Notes: generated by a model not told the origin, from the sequence alone. A DNA stretch of 64,000 nt from Tardiphaga sp. (GCA_030147505.1 JASBVG010000005.1:42869-106868), one strand, 5' to 3'. Counted from the first letter of the stretch, positions 1 through 8,212 are shown. Numbers and translations are program-made.

Positions 1-77
1 TTGTAGACCTCCGGCCGCGACAGCGTGACGATGGTGATCGGGCCCTTGCGGGTGACGGTGGAGAATTGCAGGGCCAT
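1..77 (-). CDS. enoyl-CoA hydratase/isomerase (crotonase) family, N-terminus only
   Basis: Partial gene entering from the left edge. Only the first 25 codons are present, read leftward from an ATG at 77. The peptide begins MALQFSTVTRKGP and continues ITIVTLSRPEVYN, the usual first beta strands of crotonases, where the backbone after SRPE..NA binds acyl-CoA. The catalytic region is outside the window, so hydratase, isomerase or hydrolase cannot be distinguished. It diverges from the acyl-CoA dehydrogenase at 215 across 137 bp, which suggests a shared acyl-CoA degradation role. Confidence 0.7.
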   Translation of the reverse strand, partial: MALQFSTVTRKGPITIVTLSRPEVY

Positions 78-214
78 CGTGGCCTCCCATTGTTGGTCGC
101 GTTTTTCGCTGGGCAGAATAAGCGGTGCCGTGCTTGACTTGATCGAACGATGCCATCTTAATCGCCCGATTAACAAGAGCAACAAAGCTCGCACAAAACA
201 TCGGGAGCAGCGCC

Positions 215-1489
215 GTGGATTTTTCCTTGCCGGCCGATCTGGTCGCCTATCTCGCAGAACTCGACGCCTTCATCCTTCGTGAGATCAAGCCGCTCGAGGA
301 GAAGGATGACAACATCCGCTTCTTCGATCATCGCCGCGAATGGGCCCGCACCGATTTCGACAATGGCGGCCTGCCACGTCACGAATGGGAAAAGCTCCTG
401 CGCGAAGCGAAGAATCTCGCCGACGCTGCGGGGCATTTACGCTTTGCGATTCCCAAGCGCTACGGCGGCAAGGATGGCAGCAATCTCTGGATGGCCGTCA
501 TTCGCGAGCACTTTGCGACCAAGGGACTCGGCCTGCATAACGATTTGCAGAACGAGCACTCCATCGTCGGCAATCTGCCATTGGTCACCATGCTCGATCG
601 CTACGGACGCGACGATCAGAAGGAGATGATCGAGGGTTCAATCACCGGAAAATATCGCATCACCTTTGGTCTCACGGAGCCGGATCACGGCTCTGACGCG
701 ACGCATATGGAGACCACAGCCGTTGAGGCGACACGTGACGGCGTCAAGGGCTGGCTGATCAATGGCGAGAAGATGTGGACCACTGGCATGCATGTGGCCA
801 CGCATTGCGCGCTGTTCGCGCGGACGTCCGGTAACGACGGCGATGCGCGGGGCATTACCTGCTTCCTCGTGCCGGCGAAGACGGCTGGCGTGAAGGTCGA
901 GGAGTATATGTGGACCTTTAACATGCCGACCGATCATCCGCGCGTGTCGTTCACGGATGTATTCGTGCCGGAGGACGCGCTGTTCGGTGAGATCGGCCGC
1001 GGCCTCTCATTGGCGCAATGTTTCGTCCATGAAAATCGCATCCGGCAGGCGGCGAGTTCATTGGGCGCGGCAGTCTATTGCATCAATGAGAGCGTGAGAT
1101 ATGCGCGCGAGCGAAAGCCATTCGGCGAGGAGCTGGCACGCAACCAGGGCATTCAGTTCCCGCTGGTTGAGCTGGCGACGCAGGCGGAGATGCTGCGTCT
1201 GCTGATCCGCAAGACCGCGTGGGAGATGGATCAGCTCACCCAGGCGCAGGTCGAGCACACGCTGTCGGACAAGGTGTCCATGTGTAATTATTGGGCCAAC
1301 CGGCTGTGCTGCGAGGCGGCTGATCGTGCGATGCAGGTGCATGGCGGCATGGGCTATTCACGCCATAAGCCATTCGAACACATCTATCGCCATCATCGTC
1401 GCTATCGCATCACCGAAGGCAGTGAGGAGATTCAGAAGCGCAAGGTGGCGGGATTCCTATTCGGATATATGGGGGCGGGAAAGCATTGA
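215..1489 (+). CDS. acyl-CoA dehydrogenase family protein
   Basis: FAD-dependent alpha,beta-dehydrogenation of an acyl-CoA, cytoplasmic, electrons presumably to ETF. The 424 aa protein has the ACAD order: alpha-helical N domain, beta domain with the FAD-contact segment ITFGLTEPDHGSDAT and WTTGMHVATH, and C-terminal helices. Glu401 in RITEGSEEIQ sits where medium-chain ACADs place the catalytic base. ARERKPFGEEL and MQVHGGMGYS are further family signatures. Start is a GTG with GGGA eight bases upstream (203-206). The substrate is unknown; the N-terminus resembles the 'acyl-CoA dehydrogenase-like' group in Bradyrhizobium relatives. Divergent from a crotonase. Confidence 0.9.
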   Translation: MDFSLPADLVAYLAELDAFILREIKPLEEKDDNIRFFDHRREWARTDFDNGGLPRHEWEKLLREAKNLADAAGHLRFAIPKRYGGKDGSNLWMAVIREHFATKGLGLHNDLQNEHSIVGNLPLVTMLDRYGRDDQKEMIEGSITGKYRITFGLTEPDHGSDATHMETTAVEATRDGVKGWLINGEKMWTTGMHVATHCALFARTSGNDGDARGITCFLVPAKTAGVKVEEYMWTFNMPTDHPRVSFTDVFVPEDALFGEIGRGLSLAQCFVHENRIRQAASSLGAAVYCINESVRYARERKPFGEELARNQGIQFPLVELATQAEMLRLLIRKTAWEMDQLTQAQVEHTLSDKVSMCNYWANRLCCEAADRAMQVHGGMGYSRHKPFEHIYRHHRRYRITEGSEEIQKRKVAGFLFGYMGAGKH

Positions 1490-1493
1490 CGGC

Positions 1494-1589
1494 GTAGATG
1501 GGTGGAGCGAAGCGATACCCGATACCTTTTGCCCAGATGGTGATGGGTTGCGCTCCGGCGCTACCTCGCCTGCGCTCTACCCATCCTAC
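1494..1589. repeat. degenerate copy of dispersed palindromic repeat (family A)
   Basis: Between the acyl-CoA dehydrogenase and the HAD gene. The right end (1573-1589) CGCTCTACCCATCCTAC is identical to the right arm of the element at 4469-4572; the left end GTAGATGGGTGGAGCG differs by small changes. The interior has decayed. Such elements are common between genes in Bradyrhizobium relatives. Confidence 0.75.
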
Positions 1590-1598
1590 GGATTGGAG

Positions 1599-2243
1599 CT
1601 AGTCGATCAGTGCTGTAATCTCCGCCGGCACCGCCACCAGATGCTTGGCGCCCGCCTCGGTCAACTCCGTTCGTCCACCATAGCCATAGATCGCACCTAT
1701 CGCCGCCATGCCGTTATTCGCAGCGCCGATCACGTCGTGCTTGCGATCGCCGATCATGATGGCGCGGGCAGGATCCGTCGAGGTTTCATGCAGCGCGTAG
1801 CGGAGCAGGTCGCTTTTATCGACGCGAGTGCCATCAAGCTCCGAGCCGAACACGCGCGCAAAATATTTGCGCAGCTCGAAGTGATCGATGATGCGATCCG
1901 CGAATACGTGCGGCTTGCTGGTGGCAACGTAAAGCTTGCGACCCGAGCCATGCAGTGCCGCCAGCACCGGGACGATGCCGTCATAGAGCGTGTTTTCGAA
2001 CAGGCCGATGGTGCCGAAGCGTTCGCGATAGAGCTCGACACTGCGATCGGCATCCTTCTCGCCGCCGAGCAGCGCCACGAAGCTCGCGCGCAGCGGCGGG
2101 CCGATGCACCAGGTTAGTTCGTCCTGCGTCGGCACGGGGATGTTCAGCTTGCCGAGCGCATACTGGATCGAGCCGGTGATACCGATCTTGGGATCGGTCA
2201 GCGTGCCATCGAGATCGAAGAAGATGGTGTCGATATTGCGCAT
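1599..2243 (-). CDS. HAD-superfamily phosphatase, phosphoglycolate phosphatase-like
   Basis: Cytosolic phosphomonoesterase of 214 aa. Motif I is DLDGT with nucleophile Asp10 and Asp12, motif II is ATSKP, and motif IV is MIGDRKHDVIGA. The insertion between motif I and II is an alpha-helical C1 cap, as in Gph and pyrimidine 5'-nucleotidase-like enzymes. DPKIGITGSIQYAL after motif I is typical of the Gph-like subgroup. The ATG shares one base with the stop of the TIGR02301 gene upstream (TGATG), so the two are probably translationally coupled. The natural substrate (2-phosphoglycolate or a nucleotide) cannot be read from sequence. Confidence 0.88.
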   Translation of the reverse strand: MRNIDTIFFDLDGTLTDPKIGITGSIQYALGKLNIPVPTQDELTWCIGPPLRASFVALLGGEKDADRSVELYRERFGTIGLFENTLYDGIVPVLAALHGSGRKLYVATSKPHVFADRIIDHFELRKYFARVFGSELDGTRVDKSDLLRYALHETSTDPARAIMIGDRKHDVIGAANNGMAAIGAIYGYGGRTELTEAGAKHLVAVPAEITALID

Positions 2244-2617
2244 CAGTTGGCATATCTCGCGGTGAGATCGCGCGAGATCCGCGCGCCTTCCTCGACATGG
2301 CGGCGGATCGCCGTATTCGCTGCCGGCGTGCAGGTGCGATAGGTCTGCTGGAAGCCATTATAGCCGCGGTTGAAGGCCGCGATCATACGGCTGCGGCGAT
2401 CGCCTGACGGTGTCTCCGCATCGACCAGCGCCTGCATTTCGCTGCGCCACTTGTTGCCTTCGTTGTTGCCGCAGATGCCGCGCAGATAGTGCAGGGCGCC
2501 AAGGATTTCGGACATCCGCTGCAATTCGCCATCGAACGGCGCCGCGCCATCCTGCGCGAGCACAGGCTGGGAGCCGAGGGCGGCGATGATCAGGAGTGAG
2601 AGAAACGGCTTGCGCAT
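2243..2617 (-). CDS. exported TIGR02301-family protein of unknown function
   Basis: 124 aa starting MRKPFLSLLIIAALGSQPVLAQ, a clean Sec signal peptide cleaved near VLAQ-DG, so the product is probably periplasmic. The mature part keeps the family pattern LHYLRGICG...W and FNRGYNGFQQTYRTC, including two cysteines that could form a disulfide. An upstream in-frame ATG at 2656 would put 13 charged residues before the signal peptide and is less likely. Overlaps the HAD gene by one base. No function is known for this alphaproteobacterial family. Confidence 0.8.
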   Translation of the reverse strand: MRKPFLSLLIIAALGSQPVLAQDGAAPFDGELQRMSEILGALHYLRGICGNNEGNKWRSEMQALVDAETPSGDRRSRMIAAFNRGYNGFQQTYRTCTPAANTAIRRHVEEGARISRDLTARYAN

Positions 2618-2695
2618 GTGAGGTCCGGGAACCCGGCTGATATGCCTGCTGGACACGGCCGAAGCAAGGCGAAGCGGTCGAGGTGGTAAAGCTGC

Positions 2696-3112
2696 TTAGC
2701 CGCCTGCCAGATCCTGCGCCATGGCCAGGATCGCTGCCAGGCCATCGGTGGTCTTGTATTGGCCGATATCCGCGGGATCGACCCACGCAAAATCGTCCAG
2801 TTCGTCGTTAAGTTCAGGCTCGCCTTCCACCCAGCGGGCTGCAAAGGGCATGACGAGGTAGTGCCCGCCGACGCCGTCTTTCGGCAGCACCTCGCGAAAG
2901 CCGGACAGGCCGACGATGTCGATGACGAGGCCGGTCTCTTCCATCACCTCGCGCGCAAGCGCTTCAGCGAGTGACTCGCCGAATTCCACACGGCCGCCGG
3001 GGAGCGAGTAGAGGCCTTTGCCCGGCGGGCGGGCGCGGCGGACAAGGAGTACCTTGCCGTCACGAAAAATGGCAGCGCTGGTGGCGAGCTGCGGATAACT
3101 GGGATGGGACAA
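2696..3112 (-). CDS. NUDIX hydrolase
   Basis: 138 aa. The Nudix box lies at residues 40-62 with the pattern GX5EX7REUXEEXGU intact (key residues Gly40, Glu46, Arg54, Glu55, Glu58, Glu59, Gly61), so the Mg-dependent diphosphatase should be active. The start of the fold, LATSAAIFRDGKVLLVRRARPPGKG, and the 'GHYLVMPFAARWVEGEP' segment match the ADP-ribose pyrophosphatase / MutT-like group of alphaproteobacteria. Substrate is unknown. It lies in the same direction as, and 11 bp after, the hypothetical gene at 3124-3648. Confidence 0.88.
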   Translation of the reverse strand: MSHPSYPQLATSAAIFRDGKVLLVRRARPPGKGLYSLPGGRVEFGESLAEALAREVMEETGLVIDIVGLSGFREVLPKDGVGGHYLVMPFAARWVEGEPELNDELDDFAWVDPADIGQYKTTDGLAAILAMAQDLAGG

Positions 3113-3123
3113 TGGAACGGGCC

Positions 3124-3648
3124 TTACTGTGCCATGATGCCGTCGATGTCCGATTGCTCGTCACGGCCGTTGATGATGCCGCCGGCAGTGCCAATCATCG
3201 GTTTGACCCAGCCGGCCGCCTGTTCGGCCAGCTTGGCCCGCGTCGCGCCCTGTTGAACGGTGCGCATGGCGTCGCCGACGGTGGAGAGGATCTGGGTCAT
3301 CTTGGCGACGATAGCATCGAATTCGGTACGTATAGCGAATGGTGCTGCATCGTAAGCTGCGATGGCGAGATCGCGGCCCTTGAAATTCGACCTGATGAAG
3401 TGTTCGGCATAGCTGAGCGGCTGCCATTCCAGAAACAGCTCGTAGCAGTCCGGCATATCCGGAATCAGCTCGAGCAACATGATCGCTTCGTTGAAGTGAT
3501 TGAGATAGTCGGTGGCGAGGCCGGTGCGCGGATTGATATTGGCGGCAGCCAGCGCCTCAGCCGATGCCGGAAGGCCCGTGCTTGCGCTCTCCCAATCGAG
3601 GCGATTGTCTTGCGCCGGTTGCCGGGCCGTCATGCTCATATTCGCCAC
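3124..3648 (-). CDS. conserved hypothetical protein
   Basis: 174 aa, no signal peptide or membrane segment. I recognise the block NPRTGLATDYLNHFNEAIML and the following PDMPDCYELFLEWQPLSYAE as conserved in Bradyrhizobium-family hypothetical proteins, but not a function. The C-terminus has a glycine-rich stretch (WVKPMIGTAGGIINGRDEQS). Transcribed away from the SRAP gene at 3700 across about 50 bp, so the two probably share a promoter region. Probably co-transcribed with the NUDIX gene. Confidence 0.8.
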   Translation of the reverse strand: MANMSMTARQPAQDNRLDWESASTGLPASAEALAAANINPRTGLATDYLNHFNEAIMLLELIPDMPDCYELFLEWQPLSYAEHFIRSNFKGRDLAIAAYDAAPFAIRTEFDAIVAKMTQILSTVGDAMRTVQQGATRAKLAEQAAGWVKPMIGTAGGIINGRDEQSDIDGIMAQ

Positions 3649-3699
3649 TGTTGGCGTTTCGGGTTAAAACGACCTGAAGACTCAAGGTTGACAATCGGA

Positions 3700-4458
3700 A
3701 TGTGCGGACGCTTCGTCATTACATCCACGCCGGAGGCGATGCGACAGGTATTTGGTTACAACCAACAGCCGAATTTCCCCGCCCGCTATAATATCGCTCC
3801 GACTCAGCCTGTGCCTGTGGTCATCGTTGAGAATGGTATCCGTCATTTTCGTTTGATGCGCTGGGGCTTCATCCCGTCATGGGTGAAGGACCCGCGCAAG
3901 TTTACGCTGCTGATTAATGCACGCGCGGAGACGGTGCAAGAAAAGCCGGCCTTCAAAAATGCGATTCGCCGCCGCCGTTGCCTGATTCCGGCGGACGGCT
4001 ATTACGAATGGCAAAACAGCAGTGGACGCAAACAGCCGTATTTTATCTATCCGCGCACAGGTGGCCCGATCGGCTTCGCGGGTCTCGCGGAGACCTGGAT
4101 GGGGCCGAATGGCGAGGAGATGGACAGCGTGGCCATCATCACAGCTGAGGCGACCACCGGCATGTCGGTGTTGCACCACCGTGTGCCGGTGACGATTGCT
4201 GCTGACCGGTTTGGCCATTGGCTGGATTGTAGCAGCGACAGCGCGGTGGACGTCATGGAGCTTTTGGCCGCGCCCGCAGACGGTGTGTTCAACTGGCATC
4301 CGGTCTCGCCTGTCGTCGGCAGAGTGGCTGTCGATGAGCCGCAGTTAATCTTGCCGATCTCGGAGGAAGAAATGGCTGCGGCGGCGCGGCCCGTTCGGAA
4401 AATCCAGCGTCAGGTGACTGCAGTCCCTGAGGATGACGGGCAGGGCTCTCTATTTTGA
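3700..4458 (+). CDS. SOS response-associated peptidase (SRAP / YedK / HMCES family)
   Basis: 252 aa. Family members form a covalent thiazolidine crosslink with abasic sites in single-stranded DNA through the amino-terminal cysteine. All key residues are visible: Cys2 exposed after Met removal (MCGRF), Asn73 in INARAE, Glu103 in GYYEWQ and His160 in VLHHRVPV, at almost the same positions as E. coli YedK (2, 75, 105, 160). The ATG at 3700 is chosen because Cys2 must be N-terminal; the open frame continues upstream but that part opposes other genes. No LexA box was recognised upstream. Confidence 0.95.
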   Translation: MCGRFVITSTPEAMRQVFGYNQQPNFPARYNIAPTQPVPVVIVENGIRHFRLMRWGFIPSWVKDPRKFTLLINARAETVQEKPAFKNAIRRRRCLIPADGYYEWQNSSGRKQPYFIYPRTGGPIGFAGLAETWMGPNGEEMDSVAIITAEATTGMSVLHHRVPVTIAADRFGHWLDCSSDSAVDVMELLAAPADGVFNWHPVSPVVGRVAVDEPQLILPISEEEMAAAARPVRKIQRQVTAVPEDDGQGSLF

Positions 4459-4468
4459 ACGGTGAATT

Positions 4469-4572
4469 GTAGGATGGGTAGAGCGCAGGCGCGAAGCGCC
4501 GGAGCGAAACCCATCGGCGGAGCTTGCCGCAATCACGGAATGATGGGTTTCGCTTCGCTCTACCCATCCTAC
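4469..4572. repeat. nested palindromic repeat (family A)
   Basis: Perfect 17-bp outer arms (4469-4485, GTAGGATGGGTAGAGCG, against 4556-4572) enclose perfect 13-bp inner arms (4503-4515, AGCGAAACCCATC, against 4542-4554). It could fold into a long two-step hairpin between the end of the SRAP gene and the end of the convergent GNAT gene. A second, decayed copy is at 1494-1589. Confidence 0.85.
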
Positions 4573-4584
4573 GGCCGCGGTGTG

Positions 4585-5013
4585 CTACGGAGTCATCGGC
4601 CGGCCATCGAGCCACTTGGCGTAGATGACGCGATCCTGTTCGACGTAATCGAGCTTCTCATAGAACTTCTGCACTTTGGTATTGTCGCTGCGCACCAGCA
4701 GCATCAGTTTTTCGATGCCGCGTGCACGCAGCCAGTCTTCAGCCGCCGCCATGATGGCACGGCCAAAATCCTTGCCCTGATGACCTGGATCGACGGCGAC
4801 GTAATAGACCCAGCCGCGATGGCCGTCGTGGCCGACCAGCACCGACGCGACGATATTGTCGCCGTCGCGGCCGATCAGGATGTCGGAATTCTCGTCGCGG
4901 CGCGCGAGCGCGATATCCGCAGCCGAGTCGTTCCACGGCCTTGCGAGATTGCAGCGCTGCCAGAGATCGATGACGACAGGAATGTCGGCATCGACAATGG
5001 GCATGACCTTCAT
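4585..5013 (-). CDS. GNAT-family acetyltransferase, YpeA-like
   Basis: 142 aa, one GNAT domain. The N-terminal IDLWQRCNLARPWND is the hallmark of the YpeA subgroup, followed by GHDGHRGWVYYVAVDPGHQG, where the last residues form the acetyl-CoA pyrophosphate loop (motif A, Q-G-K-D-F-G). The C-terminal part NTKVQKFYEKLDYVEQDRV carries the usual tyrosine general acid. The ATG overlaps the stop of the FAD dehydrogenase by four bases (ATGA), so they form an operon. The acceptor substrate of YpeA-type enzymes is not established. Confidence 0.9.
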   Translation of the reverse strand: MKVMPIVDADIPVVIDLWQRCNLARPWNDSAADIALARRDENSDILIGRDGDNIVASVLVGHDGHRGWVYYVAVDPGHQGKDFGRAIMAAAEDWLRARGIEKLMLLVRSDNTKVQKFYEKLDYVEQDRVIYAKWLDGRPMTP

Positions 5014-6467
5014 CGCTGCACCGGCAGCAGCACCTTGCCGGGATTGAGGATGTTCAGCGGATCGAGCATCGCCTTGAAGCTGCGCATCAGCTCCATGGCG
5101 ACGGGATCTTTGACGCCGGGTAGATCGGCAGCCTTGAGCTGGCCGATGCCATGCTCGGCCGAGATCGAGCCACCCATGCGCAGCACCACTTCGAACACGA
5201 CATCGCTGACGTCGTGCCAGCGCGACAGGAAGGCTTCGCGACCGGCCGCATCACCGAGCGTCTCGCTGGGCTGGCTGACATTGTAGTGGATGTTGCCATC
5301 GCCGAGATGGCCGAACGGAACGGGGCGGGCGCCCGGCATCACCTTCGCCACGGCGGCATTGGCCTCGGCGATGAAGGCCGGCACGGCGGCGACAGGCACC
5401 GAAATGTCGTGTTTGATCGAGCCGCCCTCGGGCCTCTGCGCCGGCGAGATTTCCTCGCGCAGTTTCCAGAAGGCCTGGCGCTGGCTCATATTCTCCGCGA
5501 TGACGGCGTCATCGACGATGCCGTCCTCGAAGCCGCGTTCGAGGATGGACTCCAGCGTGGCGCGGGCGTCGTCGCGGCCGGATGAGAGCTCCATCAGCAC
5601 GTACCAGTCATGCTTGCTGGTGAGTGGATCGCGAATGCCGATGCCGTGGCGGACGCTGAAATCCACCGCGATATGGGCGATCAGCTCGAAGCTGGTAAGA
5701 TTGCCGCCGGCAGCGCCACGCGAGATGTCGAGCAGCTTGAGGGCATCGGCGGGCGATTTGAGGCCGACAAAGGCCGTCTCTACTGCGCGCGGCTTCGGAA
5801 ACAGTTTCAGCGTTGCCGCGGTGATGATGCCCAGCGTGCCTTCCGCGCCGATGAAAATGTTGCGCAGGTCGTAGCCGGTGTTGTCCTTCTTTAGCTTGGA
5901 CAGGCCGTTGAGGATACGGCCATCGGCGAGCACGACTTCGAGGCCGAGCGCCATTTCGCGCGCAATTCCGTAAGCGAGTGCGGTGGTGCCGCCAGCATTG
6001 CTGGAGAGGTTGCCGCCGATGGTGCAACTGCCTTCGGAGCCGAGCGAGAGCGGGAACAGGCGATCCGCATCGGCGGCGCGCTGCTGGGCGATGTGCAGCA
6101 CGAGGCCGGCCTCGGCGGTCATCGTGTTCGACGAGGTGTCGAGATCGCGGATCTTGTCCATGCGTTTCAGCGAGAGCACGACTTCGCCGCCATAAGGCGT
6201 CTGGCCGCCGACAAGGCCGGTATTGCCGCCTTGCGGTACGATGGCGGTCCGGGTTTCGGTGGCGAGCTTGCAGATGGCGGCGACTTCGGCGGTCGAGCCC
6301 GGACGCAGCACCAGCGGCGAGGTGCCGGTGAACAAATTGCGCTCCTCGGTGACATAGGCATGCACATCAGCGGGATCGGTCAGCGCCTGCTTGTCGCCGA
6401 CAATGGCGGCGAAGCGGGCAATGGTGTCTGGCGAGAGCGGCGCCGGCTTCGGGAATACGAAATTCAT
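5010..6467 (-). CDS. FAD-binding D-2-hydroxyacid dehydrogenase (GlcD / D2HGDH-like)
   Basis: 485 aa. The PCMH-type FAD domain occupies about residues 40-220 with PQGGNTGLVGG (78-88) contacting the FAD pyrophosphate; the FAD-oxidase C domain ends with HGIG and NPGKVLLP. FGHLGDGNIHYNVSQP carries the metal-binding histidines of D-2-hydroxyglutarate and D-lactate dehydrogenases. No cysteine-rich Fe-S domain follows, so this is a single-chain enzyme. Likely oxidises D-2-hydroxyglutarate or D-lactate and passes electrons to ETF or quinone. Same operon as the GNAT gene (4-base overlap). GlcE/GlcF partners are not adjacent, which argues against glycolate oxidase. Confidence 0.88.
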   Translation of the reverse strand: MNFVFPKPAPLSPDTIARFAAIVGDKQALTDPADVHAYVTEERNLFTGTSPLVLRPGSTAEVAAICKLATETRTAIVPQGGNTGLVGGQTPYGGEVVLSLKRMDKIRDLDTSSNTMTAEAGLVLHIAQQRAADADRLFPLSLGSEGSCTIGGNLSSNAGGTTALAYGIAREMALGLEVVLADGRILNGLSKLKKDNTGYDLRNIFIGAEGTLGIITAATLKLFPKPRAVETAFVGLKSPADALKLLDISRGAAGGNLTSFELIAHIAVDFSVRHGIGIRDPLTSKHDWYVLMELSSGRDDARATLESILERGFEDGIVDDAVIAENMSQRQAFWKLREEISPAQRPEGGSIKHDISVPVAAVPAFIAEANAAVAKVMPGARPVPFGHLGDGNIHYNVSQPSETLGDAAGREAFLSRWHDVSDVVFEVVLRMGGSISAEHGIGQLKAADLPGVKDPVAMELMRSFKAMLDPLNILNPGKVLLPVQR

Positions 6468-6504
6468 GGGAGGTCCCTAACGCGTTTCTTGATCTTGCAT
6501 CCGG

Positions 6505-7494
6505 TTATACCGCGGCGCGGCGCAGCCTGTCATTGATGGCTTCGCCGAGGCCATGGGCGGGCACCGGCATCACGGCAATGCCGGCGGCCCCCGAGTCCAA
6601 AGCGATGGCATCGAGCGTGCGAAGATAACCGAAAAGATTGGCGGCGGCTTCCCCGAGATCGCTGCTTTCGGAGAGGTTCATCACAGCCCTAGCATGATCG
6701 ATTCCCGGCAGCGCAGCCGGGCCGAACGCGAGCAGGGCCTCGCCGGGCTTCACATCCTCGGCCATCAGCCGCACCCGCGTGCGCGGCGCGTAATGCGAGG
6801 CCAGCATACCCGGCGCCAGCGGCTGGTTGGTGTCGCTTTGCAGCTCCTCGGGCGGGCGCGCCAGCGTCATGCCCAACACCCGCTCGATTGCCTCGCGCGG
6901 CAGGCCGCCCGGCCGCAGCAGCATGGGCTGGTCGAAGCAGCCGACGATGGTGGATTCGACCCCGACCTCCACCGGCCCGCCATCGAGGATCATGTCGATG
7001 CGGCCGTCGAGATCAGCCTTCACATGGGCCGCGGTGGTCGGCGACACATGGCCGGAGATATTGGCGGACGGAGCCACGACGGCGCCGCCGAAGGCAGTGA
7101 GCAACGCATGGGCGACCGGATGGTCCGGTACCCGGATGGCCACCGTATCGAGCCCGGCGGTGGCGAGATCGGAGACGGGGCAGCCATTGGCCTTGGGGAG
7201 CACCAGCGTCAGCGGCCCCGGCCAGAACGCTTCCGCCAGCGCCAGCGCCCGCGAATCGAACCGGGCGATCTGCCGAGCGGCATCGAAATCCGCCACATGA
7301 GCGATCAGCGGATTGAAGCTCGGTCGGCCCTTGGCCTCATAGATGCGCGCCACGGCTCGCGGATTGGCTGCATCGGCGCCGAGCCCGTAGACCGTCTCGG
7401 TCGGAAAGGCCACCAGGCGGCCCGCGCGCAAGCCATCGGCCGCCTCCGCGATGGCGGCGGCATAGACGATCCGGGTGGTGAGGGCCGTGTGCAT
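6505..7494 (-). CDS. tsaC: threonylcarbamoyl-AMP synthase (TsaC / Sua5 type)
   Basis: 329 aa. Makes L-threonylcarbamoyl-adenylate from threonine, bicarbonate and ATP, the first step of t6A37 formation in tRNAs reading ANN codons. The YrdC domain (about 10-200) shows FPTETVYGLGADA (30-42), the KGRP loop (55-58) and APSANISGH. The extra C-terminal ~110 residues are the Sua5 domain joined by a linker (LAPGMLASHYAPRTRV), so this is the long Sua5 form rather than E. coli-type TsaC. Divergent from the tRNA-Pro gene, 38 bp after the FAD dehydrogenase start. Confidence 0.93.
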   Translation of the reverse strand: MHTALTTRIVYAAAIAEAADGLRAGRLVAFPTETVYGLGADAANPRAVARIYEAKGRPSFNPLIAHVADFDAARQIARFDSRALALAEAFWPGPLTLVLPKANGCPVSDLATAGLDTVAIRVPDHPVAHALLTAFGGAVVAPSANISGHVSPTTAAHVKADLDGRIDMILDGGPVEVGVESTIVGCFDQPMLLRPGGLPREAIERVLGMTLARPPEELQSDTNQPLAPGMLASHYAPRTRVRLMAEDVKPGEALLAFGPAALPGIDHARAVMNLSESSDLGEAAANLFGYLRTLDAIALDSGAAGIAVMPVPAHGLGEAINDRLRRAAV

Positions 7495-7538
7495 GGCTGG
7501 TCCGTAATAAAAATGTCGCCTGCTTCATACAGGGGTTC

Positions 7539-7567
7539 TTGCGGTCTGCGAAACCCGTCGCTATACA
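7539..7567 (+). promoter_or_regulatory. sigma-70 type promoter of tRNA-Pro
   Basis: TTGCGG (7539-7544), 17-bp spacer, TATACA (7562-7567), then the tRNA 12 bp later, the right distance for transcription starting just before the mature 5' end. Confidence 0.65.
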
Positions 7568-7579
7568 GCCGGCTCTTGT

Positions 7580-7656
7580 CGGAGTGTGGCTCAGCCCGGT
7601 AGAGCACTGCGTTCGGGACGCAGGGGTCGCAGGTTCGAATCCTGCCACTCCGACCA
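7580..7656 (+). tRNA. tRNA-Pro (anticodon CGG), CCA encoded
   Basis: 77 nt cloverleaf. Acceptor arm CGGAGTG (7580-7586) pairs with CACTCCG (7646-7652); discriminator A, then genomic CCA (7654-7656). Anticodon stem CTGCG/CGCAG encloses loop TTCGGGA, giving anticodon CGG. The T arm has GGTTCGAATCC. The unpaired-looking first D-arm bases (TGGCTCAGCCCGGTAGAGC) are normal for bacterial tRNA-Pro. Reads CCG codons. Confidence 0.97.
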
Positions 7657-8020
7657 TGATTTCAAAGATTTAGCTGATTTTTTGGATAGCCGGACAACGA
7701 TGGATTGACGCCCGCTGCGCTGATCCTGCCGGCCTTCGCCAAAACCTCTCAGATCGATCAGTTTCAGGCGAGAGCTTGCTGCAGTTTCGTCTTCGAACGA
7801 ATGCGATTTCGCAGCTCGCTAATCCGAGATTCAATTCGCCATTCAAGATCAGGGCCCGACCGGACGCTTCACGCGGAATGAGACCGTTAACCCCTTGTTA
7901 ACCACGTCGGCCCAGCCTGCCGGCTATGCGGTGGCACCGGAGCCTTATGGCCGGTATCCGACAGAGAGGTCGCTCGGGTTCTCCGGCGGCCTCTTGCCAA
8001 TTTCGGGATCATGGAAACGA
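7657..8020. other. 364-bp stretch without a convincing gene
   Basis: Follows the tRNA. There is no ORF with a recognisable domain or good start site, no integrase fragment and no duplicate of the tRNA 3' end within the window. The short repeat GTTAACC..TTGTTAACC near 7886-7904 is the only pattern noted. Confidence 0.5.
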
Positions 8021-8050
8021 GAAAAGCCCGCCGGAAGATCCAGGCGGGCT
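8021..8050 (-). terminator. intrinsic terminator of the 42-aa membrane protein gene
   Basis: Read leftward, AGCCCGCC (8050-8043) pairs with GGCGGGCT (8032-8025) around a 10-nt loop, followed at once by TTTTCT. Located 34 bp after the stop of the gene at 8084-8212. Confidence 0.8.
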
Positions 8051-8083
8051 CTCGAAGGTCGTGATAAGCTCGCGCGCGGCGTT

Positions 8084-8212
8084 CTAGTGGCGAAATCCGA
8101 GATACAAGCCGATCATCGTGACGGCCGATACCAGCACGAAACCAAACAGGCTCCAGCCGATAATGGTTGCCTCATCCATCCCCTTGCGCGCGGTCTTTCC
8201 CTGAACAGTCAA
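8084..8212 (-). CDS. small single-span membrane protein (42 aa)
   Basis: Short gene identified from its own signals. A TTG start at 8212 follows GGGAGAG by a few bases (leader GGGAGAGACGA); an in-frame ATG at 8179 would give 31 aa but has its purine run touching the start. The product begins MTVQGKTARKGMDEATI, then a hydrophobic span IIGWSLFGFVLVSAV..IGLYLGF, ending RH. A strong terminator lies directly downstream. It reads like the small inner-membrane proteins that escape annotation. No function can be assigned. Confidence 0.65.
   Translation of the reverse strand: MTVQGKTARKGMDEATIIGWSLFGFVLVSAVTMIGLYLGFRH

Noticed and set aside
2971..3699. 243-codon N-terminal extension of the SRAP gene
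   Set aside because: SRAP proteins need Cys at position 2; the extension is antisense to the hypothetical gene at 3124-3648.
7580..8083. Integrated element at the 3' end of tRNA-Pro
   Set aside because: No integrase and no second copy of the tRNA 3' end is visible in the window.
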